Shown here: in pieces, positions 18,108-25,075 of the stretch | Position numbering within the stretch: position 1 is the first letter of the stretch | Layout of the letters: each line of letters starts with the position of its first letter | DNA from: Oscillospiraceae bacterium | Lineage (GTDB): Bacteria; Bacillota; Clostridia; Oscillospirales; Oscillospiraceae | Direction: 5' to 3' | DNA: 61,945 nt | Assembly (NCBI GenBank): GCA_017479425.1 | Contig: JAFVCD010000042.1 | Coordinates: forward strand, 1 to 61,945 | Made by a program: the position numbers and the translations under genes | The notes under the pieces: generated by a model | Told to the model about the DNA's origin: nothing | The model's database searches: none | Seen by the model: only the letters and a program-made list of their open reading frames with translations

Positions 18108-19555
18108 TTGTCAATGCACCTCAATTCAAATTCCTTTAGCTCCGCTTCACCCCTGCCGCGATAGGTCAGGATAAGCGGATATACGCCCTCTTTGAGAGTA
18201 AATTCAGATACCGATTTTGTCCATCCGGGGTATGCTTTTACAGGAAGCGTTATTCCGAGATTTGTTTCAAAAGCTCCGTCGCCGCCTCTTGTTGTGAGGG
18301 CAAGACGGCACCTTCCTCCGAGGGAGAAGTATTTATAGATTATCTGCGTGCCGTCAGTAATGCCGGTAATGTATCGCTCATCGCCGGAGCTTGTGAAGCA
18401 CGGTTCGCGCAGCTTTTTATTTGAGTTTGAGCCGTGGGTCATGCGCCCGTTTGTAAGTCCGCAGCAGATTCCGGCGGGGTAAGCGCCGCCCTTCAGCGGC
18501 TCGCCGTTCAGTCCGCAGCTTGTTATCTCCACCTGCGGGATAGACCCGTCCGGCAAGATTTCAATTCTTTCGGCGCAGCCCTGACGGGAGTAGTCGGAGT
18601 TGTGGGTGAGGCGGTGGTGGAAAACATAGTAATCATCGCCGATTTTCTCGATGGAGCCGTGGTTTGTGCCGGTGTGATTCACTCTGTCCTTCGGCGCGCG
18701 GCCCTTGTAGCCGATATCGCCGTTTGAAATTATAGTGCCGCCATAGACAAAGCCGCCGTCGGGCATGAGAGAAGCGGCATAGCACAGCTCGTGGTTGTTT
18801 GCGCTGGAGTAAATGAAATAGTACCGCTCTCCGATTTTCCGAATCGAGCTGCCCTCAAAGAAGGCGTGATTTTTGTATTCCTCGCCGGAAATGGTGTTGT
18901 CGATGCGCTTCGGTGCGCTCGTAACCGTCAGCATATCCTCCGCAAGGGTGACGTGGTATGAGCCGAGCACGCCGAGGCTTACCTCCTCCGGCGTTCTGTC
19001 GAGACCCTTTGCAAGCAGGCGGTTTTTGAGCCACCTCGGGCGAATATGCTCCATCCACGGCATCGTAGTGCCGTAGTAGAGCCTCACCGTGCCGCCGTCG
19101 TTTATCACCGCCGGGTCGAAGCAGGCATAGCGCATAAGCGGCGTGCCGTCGGGATTTCTGACATAGCCGTAATACTCATATTTCCCGTCCGGCGTATCGC
19201 AGACGGCGACGGATATGGGGTTGGAGTAGCCGCCCTGACCCTTGCAGCCGGAGAGGCAGTAATAGAGATAATACCGATCGTCCGAGCCGCACACGCAGTC
19301 CGGCGCGTACATATATTTCATCTTCTCGCTGTAAAGCGGGTCCTGCGAGGCGCGGTAGTTTATGCCCTTACTCGACCAGTCGGACAAATCGTCCGCCGGA
19401 GCCGACCAGAACTCATAGTCCAGAGCGCAGAAGGTGTCGCCGTTTTCCTTATCGTGGCTTCCGAAGACGTAAACTCTGTCGCCGAAAACGTGGGGCTCGC
19501 CGTCCGGAATGTAAACGGATAGCGGAAGATATGGGTTAAAAGCCTCTTTTTTCAC
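18104..19555 (-). CDS. GH43 glycoside hydrolase with C-terminal CBM6-like domain
   Basis: The catalytic propeller covers about residues 1-340, with a candidate triad D18 (VYIPDGEPHVFG), D147 (CFDPAVINDGG) and E234 (FFEGSSIRKIGERYYFIYS). These are the usual base, pKa-modulating and acid positions of GH43. The last 100 residues form a beta-sandwich resembling CBM6. The family removes arabinofuranosyl or xylosyl groups; which one cannot be told here. There is no signal peptide. Start and stop overlap neighbours by 4 bases on both sides (ATGA), indicating a tightly coupled operon with GH1 upstream and GH78 downstream. Confidence 0.9.
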   Translation of the reverse strand: MKKEAFNPYLPLSVYIPDGEPHVFGDRVYVFGSHDKENGDTFCALDYEFWSAPADDLSDWSSKGINYRASQDPLYSEKMKYMYAPDCVCGSDDRYYLYYCLSGCKGQGGYSNPISVAVCDTPDGKYEYYGYVRNPDGTPLMRYACFDPAVINDGGTVRLYYGTTMPWMEHIRPRWLKNRLLAKGLDRTPEEVSLGVLGSYHVTLAEDMLTVTSAPKRIDNTISGEEYKNHAFFEGSSIRKIGERYYFIYSSANNHELCYAASLMPDGGFVYGGTIISNGDIGYKGRAPKDRVNHTGTNHGSIEKIGDDYYVFHHRLTHNSDYSRQGCAERIEILPDGSIPQVEITSCGLNGEPLKGGAYPAGICCGLTNGRMTHGSNSNKKLREPCFTSSGDERYITGITDGTQIIYKYFSLGGRCRLALTTRGGDGAFETNLGITLPVKAYPGWTKSVSEFTLKEGVYPLILTYRGRGEAELKEFELRCIDK

Positions 19556-20850
19556 AGATTTTCACCGTTTGTCCTTATGATTTCCGCATAGTGTCTGGCG
19601 CTGTCCTTAAGCGTGCGCTTCTGGGTATTGTAGTCGATGTGGATAAGTCCGAAGCGCGGGCCGTAGCCCTCACACCACTCGAAGTTATCCATAATCGACC
19701 AGTGCTGATAGCCGAGAACGGGTATCCCCTCGTCGGCGGCACGCTTCATGCTGCCGATGAACTCATCGAGAAATTCAACTCTCTCGGGGTCATGGCACTC
19801 GCCGTTCTGAACGGTATCATTCGCCGCCATGCCGTTTTCCGTCACCATAACGGGCAGGTGGTAGCGCTCCCAATACTGCCGGATAGTCCAATAGAGGCAC
19901 CTGCCGTCAACGACCCAGCCGAGGCTGGTTTTTTTGCGGCTGTCCGGGTCATATTTTTCCTTGTTTATCATGCTGTTTGAGGGCTGATAGACGTTCACGC
20001 CCACAAAGTCGAGAGGTGCGGAGATGATTTTCAAATCCTCGGCGCTGAGACAGCGCTTCATCATATTTGAAGCTTTTCCGAGACCGATGGGGTCCATGTA
20101 AAGGCTGTTCGAGCCCTCGCCCACCTGATGCTCAAAGGAGAATTTCGCCGCCTCAGAAAGTCCCTCCGGCGTTTCGGAGTCCGGGATATAGCAGGTCGAA
20201 GCCATGGCGATGCCGATTTTCGGCGCCGTCTTCGCCCTCTGGCGTATCATTCTGACGCATTTGCCGTGGGCAAGGAGGAAATTGCGGATATGGTGGCTTC
20301 TGAAGGTAAAAACATTGTGCTTAAAGGGCGCGTGCGTTCCCATGACGTAACCCATCATTATAAAGCACTGCGGCTCATTGAAGGTCATCCAATAGCTCAC
20401 ACTGTCCGACAGCGCGTCAACGACCGCCTCGGCGTACTGCAAATACCAATCGACGATGCGATTGTTCTTCCAGCCGCCCTCGTCCTGCACCCACTGGGGC
20501 AGATCCCAGTGATAGAGGGTGCAGAGCGGCTCAATGTTTGCGCTTCTCAGCTCGCTTACGAGATTTTTATAAAATTCAAGCCCCTTGGGGTTTATTTTGC
20601 CCTTTTCGGGCATAACACGGCACATGGAGACAGAAAAGCGGTAGCTTTTAAGTCCGAGCTCACGCATCAGCGCCACGTCCTCTTTATATCTGTGGTAGTG
20701 GTCGCAGGAGGTGTGGCAGGTGTCTCCGTTTTTGATCTTGTCGCCGGCGTTGTCCCATATACTCGGGCACTTTCCGTCCTCGTTCCACGCACCCTCAATC
20801 TGAGCCGAGGCGCTGGCCGCGCCCCAGAGAAAATCCTTGCTGAATGACAT
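19552..20850 (-). CDS. beta-glucosidase, GH1
   Basis: This is a full-length GH1 TIM barrel of 432 residues. It has the N-terminal FLWGAASASAQIEGAW signature, acid/base E159 in TFNEP and nucleophile E338 in VTENG, and the late WSIMDNFEW motif. It would hydrolyse beta-glucosides, beta-galactosides or beta-fucosides, or phosphorylated forms; the absence of any PTS genes nearby argues for unphosphorylated substrate. It is cytoplasmic. Its start codon shares one base with the stop of the upstream hydrolase (TAATG), and its stop overlaps the next GH43 by 4 bases. Confidence 0.94.
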   Translation of the reverse strand: MSFSKDFLWGAASASAQIEGAWNEDGKCPSIWDNAGDKIKNGDTCHTSCDHYHRYKEDVALMRELGLKSYRFSVSMCRVMPEKGKINPKGLEFYKNLVSELRSANIEPLCTLYHWDLPQWVQDEGGWKNNRIVDWYLQYAEAVVDALSDSVSYWMTFNEPQCFIMMGYVMGTHAPFKHNVFTFRSHHIRNFLLAHGKCVRMIRQRAKTAPKIGIAMASTCYIPDSETPEGLSEAAKFSFEHQVGEGSNSLYMDPIGLGKASNMMKRCLSAEDLKIISAPLDFVGVNVYQPSNSMINKEKYDPDSRKKTSLGWVVDGRCLYWTIRQYWERYHLPVMVTENGMAANDTVQNGECHDPERVEFLDEFIGSMKRAADEGIPVLGYQHWSIMDNFEWCEGYGPRFGLIHIDYNTQKRTLKDSARHYAEIIRTNGENL

Positions 20851-21734
20851 TATCCATTCCTCACTTTCTCAAAGAAATTATACACCATTTGTGCGCCTGT
20901 CCGCTTTCCCTTTGGGGAAAAGCCGTGATCCTCGCCGGGAAGTATTTCAAGCCGGGCGTTCTCGTAGGCGTCACACGCCCGACGGCCATAGGAAACGTCA
21001 ACCGTTCTGTCCGCATCGCCGTGGACTATAAGGACGGGGTTTTTGAATTTCCCTGCCTCAGCGTAGGCGTCGTAGCCGAATAGTCCCTCGTAGTATTTTT
21101 TGCTTATGGATACGCCCATGCTGTTCATAGTATCCGGAAGCTCGTCATAAGAGCGGTACTTTTTGAGTATATCGTCCTCAAGGCAGAAGGCAGGGTAAAA
21201 GAGCGCCAGCGCATGAACATCCTCCGTATGCCATGCTGCGGTTATGGCGGTCACGAAGCCGCCCTGGCTCTCGCCCCATAGGAGAAGATTGTCCGCATCG
21301 CAGAAGGGCTGAGCCTTTATATATTCGATAACGCCGTGGAGCTGCTCACGCTCAAAAAATACGTTCATTTCCGTAGTCTTGCCGCCGCTTTTGCCGAAGG
21401 TACTGCCTCCGTAGAAGTCGAAGCAATATACGGCATAGCCGGAAAGAGCGAGCATCATGCCGACTCCTTCGCGAAAGTAGCGATAGCTGCCGTTGAAGCC
21501 GTGGCTGCACACTACGGTCGGGTGCTTCTCTTTTCCGTCCATCGGCAGCAGAAGCTCGCCATAGAGAGTGTGGCCTGCGGAATAGATAGGGAGCTTTCTC
21601 ACCTCGACCCTGTTGCCGTTATCACAGAGCGGCTTCGGATCCGGAAACATACGCTTTTTGAGAATAAGAAGACTTGCAGCCGCTATACCCATAAGTCCTG
21701 CGGCGCCGAGGACGATTGTTGTCAAGACTTTCAT
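20850..21734 (-). CDS. membrane-anchored alpha/beta hydrolase
   Basis: The ATG at 21734 is chosen because AGGAGG precedes it by 5 bases; an upstream in-frame ATG has no ribosome site. The 294-residue protein has one N-terminal hydrophobic helix (about residues 5-25) and then a serine hydrolase fold: HGFNG oxyanion region, GESQGG nucleophile elbow, HGDADRTV for the acid and GEDHGF for the histidine. It may be an outward-facing esterase or an enzyme acting at the inner face. Its position as first gene of the glycosidase operon suggests removal of acyl decorations from the imported or incoming glycan, an inference. It is coupled to the GH1 gene by a one-base overlap. Confidence 0.85.
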   Translation of the reverse strand: MKVLTTIVLGAAGLMGIAAASLLILKKRMFPDPKPLCDNGNRVEVRKLPIYSAGHTLYGELLLPMDGKEKHPTVVCSHGFNGSYRYFREGVGMMLALSGYAVYCFDFYGGSTFGKSGGKTTEMNVFFEREQLHGVIEYIKAQPFCDADNLLLWGESQGGFVTAITAAWHTEDVHALALFYPAFCLEDDILKKYRSYDELPDTMNSMGVSISKKYYEGLFGYDAYAEAGKFKNPVLIVHGDADRTVDVSYGRRACDAYENARLEILPGEDHGFSPKGKRTGAQMVYNFFEKVRNG

Positions 21735-21754
21735 ATTGCCTCCTGATAATGAAA

Positions 21755-21974
21755 ACGGGCGGCGGCAATGCCGCCCGTAACAGACTGTAGACAAAAAAGG
21801 AAAAAGCGTTGGATAAAGGAGGCGGGGATCTGTGAAGGGGCCGGCCGAGAGGCCCCTTCACGTCGCATCACCCGCCCGCAGGCGTCATATTTTGCGCTCA
21901 GATAGCGCAAAATATGTTCGATGCGGAGACTTTGTCTAAGCATTTAAACGGGCGGCGGCAATGCCGCCGCCCGT
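21755..21974. repeat. cluster of four strong hairpins between transporter and hydrolase genes
   Basis: The 250-bp gap has no gene. It contains four perfect or near-perfect stems: 21755-21778 (ACGGGCGGC / GCCGCCCGT), 21832-21861 (GTGAAGGGGCC / GGCCCCTTCAC), 21887-21915 (ATATTTTGCGC / GCGCAAAATAT) and 21948-21974 (13-bp stem, the same GGGCGGC family as the first). The last lies 10 bases after the transporter stop, in reading direction, and may terminate or stabilise its mRNA. Confidence 0.75.
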
Positions 21975-21984
21975 AAGACGAACC

Positions 21985-23658
21985 TTATTTCTTAGCTTTC
22001 CCGGCCTTTTTCGCCATTTTGTCGAGGTATTTCTGATTCTCGGTATTGAAGTCGAGACCCTTTTTCGCACATTTTTCCTTGAGGTCAGCTATGCGAGCCT
22101 CTTCCATCTCAGCTTGCGCCTTCTCGATCTCGATTCTGTCCTGCTCCTCAGGTGAGATATACACCTCGCCTCTGTCCTCGGCTGCCTTCTTGGCTCTTGC
22201 GCGAAGCTCGGTGTGGATCTCGGGCATCTTCTTATCTATATCAAAGAAAATGCAGACAATAAGGATTATTACCGCAAAAATTGCATAAGCACCGTAGTAA
22301 ATGAAGAGGATCCAGTTATTAACGGCGGTGTTCTGCGCAGCGGCACCTGCAACATAGCCGTTGAGAGAAAGTCCCGTCTCATAGACTGCGTTCAGCGGAG
22401 TCATAACAGCGGTGACTATGGTGGAGATTATACCGACTGCGAGAGTTCCCTCAGGGCGATAGCCGTACTTGTACTCGATGTTATCCGAAGCCTGCTGCAT
22501 GAAAATCTGATTCATGTTGGTGATTGCAAAGATGCCGCAGGCGAAGACAAAGCCGCCGGCAACCGCAACGAGGAAGGAATAGGGGTTGATCATTGCAATG
22601 CCTATTCCTATGAGCGTGATTATAGAGGAGATAAGCATGATCTTGCGTCCGGAGATCTTTTTAGCAAGGATAGGAACTACAACTGCGCCTATAGCCATTG
22701 GCTGCATGGATGCAAGAAGATAGGTGAATTGGAAGCCGTTTTCCTCGTTTCCGCCGAGGATGTAGGTTATCATGTTGACTCGGGAATTGCCGCCCTGGAG
22801 ATAATCATACATTGTGGAGCCGATGAGAACGAGAATTGCAAGCAGGAAGTATTTATCGGTGATGATATTCTTAAACTGCTGGATAAACGGAACGTTGATG
22901 GCGCCGTCGCCGTTCTCGTCGGTAAGCACCTTCTGGTTATCCTCGGTAACACGCTCACGAGTCCAGAAATACTCAACAAAGGAAAAGATAAGCGCTATCA
23001 CGGCGCTGATCCCGATGGTTATGTACCAGCTTGTGCCGGTGAGGTCGTGCTGGAGAACGCTGGGATAAAGGAAGCCTATAATGCCAAGAGCGCCGATTGT
23101 GCCTGCAATCATAACGTTGACGGCAGAGCGGATAGTGGTTACGTTGTTTCTCTCAAGAACGTTGCGGCTGATGGTGGAAACAACGTTTGCGCGGAAGTTC
23201 CAAAGAGGTACGCCAACTGCGGTGAACAAAATGTTGAACACATAGAGCCACACAAGCTGCAGCGCACTGCCGGATGCAAAGGGCGTCCAGAACACGAAGA
23301 AGCCTGCTATCGCCATTATCCATGTGCCGATAAGAACGTAGGGGCGGAAGCGCCCTGCCTTACATACGGTTTTTTCGGTCATGTGGTTGAAGAAGAAGCC
23401 TGTTGCCATACCGATTATCGTTGTCACGATCGTCATAATCAGGTATGTGTAGGCGCTGCCGAATACCTCGTTTATACGAAGTATGTCCATATAGAACAGC
23501 TCTCGAAGTCCGAGGAAGGTTGAGTAGAAAAAGTACACAAGTCCGGGGCCTATCATATGACCCAGAACTCGCTCTTTTGTGGTTATGCGGTTCGTTTTGA
23601 CGTGAGTCTGCCATTCGGGCCTGTCGAACATACTGCCCTTTAAGTAATCCCTTGCCAT
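21985..23658 (-). CDS. GPH-type sugar:cation symporter (MFS)
   Basis: The ATG at 23658 follows AAAGGAGAGG; an upstream in-frame ATG lacks such a site. The 557-residue protein has about twelve hydrophobic helices and resembles the glycoside-pentoside-hexuronide symporters (MelB/XynP-like). It begins with DRPEWQTHVKTNRITTKERV and ends in a charged cytoplasmic tail rich in Lys, Glu and Ala (about 75 residues) that may form a coiled coil. It is the only transporter in the glycan locus, so it probably brings in the oligosaccharide or glycoside that the signal-peptide-less GH43, GH78 and GH1 enzymes then take apart. Substrate is inferred from context only. The AraC-type gene lies just upstream on the same strand. 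Confidence 0.88.
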   Translation of the reverse strand: MARDYLKGSMFDRPEWQTHVKTNRITTKERVLGHMIGPGLVYFFYSTFLGLRELFYMDILRINEVFGSAYTYLIMTIVTTIIGMATGFFFNHMTEKTVCKAGRFRPYVLIGTWIMAIAGFFVFWTPFASGSALQLVWLYVFNILFTAVGVPLWNFRANVVSTISRNVLERNNVTTIRSAVNVMIAGTIGALGIIGFLYPSVLQHDLTGTSWYITIGISAVIALIFSFVEYFWTRERVTEDNQKVLTDENGDGAINVPFIQQFKNIITDKYFLLAILVLIGSTMYDYLQGGNSRVNMITYILGGNEENGFQFTYLLASMQPMAIGAVVVPILAKKISGRKIMLISSIITLIGIGIAMINPYSFLVAVAGGFVFACGIFAITNMNQIFMQQASDNIEYKYGYRPEGTLAVGIISTIVTAVMTPLNAVYETGLSLNGYVAGAAAQNTAVNNWILFIYYGAYAIFAVIILIVCIFFDIDKKMPEIHTELRARAKKAAEDRGEVYISPEEQDRIEIEKAQAEMEEARIADLKEKCAKKGLDFNTENQKYLDKMAKKAGKAKK

Positions 23659-23755
23659 TTTGTCCTCTCCTTTACTTTTGGATGGGATAGACAAATCCCT
23701 GAGCTTATATTAGCCCATTTTTGGCAAAACGTATATATTTTGAAGTGACAAGAAA

Positions 23756-24928
23756 TTATCTTAAAGTGACATTTTTGCGATATTTTGTCGGCGTACAGCC
23801 GTAATAAGAAGAAAAAGCGCGGATAAAGCTCGGCACTGAGGCATATCCGAGCCTCGCCGCCGCATTCTCGGTAGAAATGCCGGAAAGCACGAGCTTGCCC
23901 GCCTTTTCCATTTTGAAGCGCACAGTAAGCTCCGAAAGACCCTCGCCTGTACAGCTTTGAACAATGCGAATTATCTGGCGTTTTGAATATCCGTAACGAT
24001 CTGCGAGGTTCTCTACTGTAACGCTCTCGCAGTTATCCTGAATGTATCTGAGCATATCGGTAAAGCCGGGCTTCCAGCTCAGCCCGTTGCGCTTTGCAAG
24101 CTTCGCCGTTTCCTCATAGCGCTGCAAAAGCAGGAGAAAAAAGGTGTTCATCATGCTCTCAGCCAGCTTTTCGGAGTAGGTAGAGCGGCTCTTATACTGG
24201 CTGTAAATCGCATAGAGCAGAAATTCCATATCCGTATCGCGCGAGGTGTCGAACATAATATAGTCCGTGCCGCCGCCGGGCTCGAGCGCCTGCCGGAAAA
24301 AGAGGCTCATTATGCTCTCGTCCGAGAGTGCCTGCAAAAATACCTCGGAAAAGGTCGTCGCACGCAGCATCACGTTGACGAGAACGGCGTCATCCATAGC
24401 GCAGCTTATCGCTTTTATTGTTCCGGGCGGAATAAGGATGAGGCTTCCGGGGCTAAGCTCGATGCTCTCGTCGCCGATGTAGACCCTGGGGACTCCGGAA
24501 AAGGAGTAGAACAGCTCGAAAACCTCACTGGAATTGGCGAATGCTGGCATATAGCGCAGGAAACGCCCGACGCTTATGGATTGCGAATCGGTGAAATAGT
24601 CCGCCTCGGAGGGGTTATTAAAGATTTTTTTGAGGTCGGTGGAGATGATTTTTCCGCGGCCGGAGGGGCTTTCACCGAGAAGCGTGTCAGCAACGCTCGA
24701 TACGTTGCCGCCGTCCATAATGAACGGCACCTCGTCACGGCTCGCTGAGCCGGTGTATTCCGCCGCCATCCATCTGATGTACTCCGTTGCTTCGTCGGGC
24801 GTGACGATGTGGTTGAACATCTCCGGGCGGCGCAGGGAAAAGCTCTTTAGCTTTTCCTCCAGCGGAAGCATTGGGTAATTCCTAAGCTCCGCCGCCTTGT
24901 CCGCAAGAAGGGAAAACCGTGGAAACAT
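23756..24928 (-). CDS. AraC-family transcriptional regulator
   Basis: The ATG at 24928 follows GAGGTG; a longer in-frame start at 24967 has weaker context. The 390-residue protein has an N-terminal region of unknown fold (about 1-120), a cupin-like ligand domain (about 140-250, with SPGSLILIPPGTIKAI) and a C-terminal double helix-turn-helix of about 100 residues (ENLADRYGYSKRQIIRIVQ, then AARLGYASVPSFIRAFSSYYG and a terminal TPTKYRK). AraC proteins with cupin domains usually activate sugar-use genes on binding a sugar. Position beside the symporter and glycosidases makes it the probable local regulator. Confidence 0.9.
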   Translation of the reverse strand: MFPRFSLLADKAAELRNYPMLPLEEKLKSFSLRRPEMFNHIVTPDEATEYIRWMAAEYTGSASRDEVPFIMDGGNVSSVADTLLGESPSGRGKIISTDLKKIFNNPSEADYFTDSQSISVGRFLRYMPAFANSSEVFELFYSFSGVPRVYIGDESIELSPGSLILIPPGTIKAISCAMDDAVLVNVMLRATTFSEVFLQALSDESIMSLFFRQALEPGGGTDYIMFDTSRDTDMEFLLYAIYSQYKSRSTYSEKLAESMMNTFFLLLLQRYEETAKLAKRNGLSWKPGFTDMLRYIQDNCESVTVENLADRYGYSKRQIIRIVQSCTGEGLSELTVRFKMEKAGKLVLSGISTENAAARLGYASVPSFIRAFSSYYGCTPTKYRKNVTLR

Positions 24929-25019
24929 AAATGTCACCTCATAATAATTCTGCTGAGATTTTATCATTTAAAGCGCAAGACCGCAAGAGGCATGCTCGAT
25001 AACTGGTTTGTGAAAAAGC

Positions 25020-25047
25020 GGGAGCGGATCAGCTGCGATCCGCTCCC
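25020..25047 (-). terminator. terminator of the GH3 (module A) gene
   Basis: An 11-bp perfect stem (GGGAGCGGATC / GATCCGCTCCC, six-base loop) lies about 30 bases downstream of the stop on the minus strand and is followed there by CTTTTT. Confidence 0.8.
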
Positions 25048-25075
25048 GAAGTGTTTTCTGTTTTCTTTACGGTTT

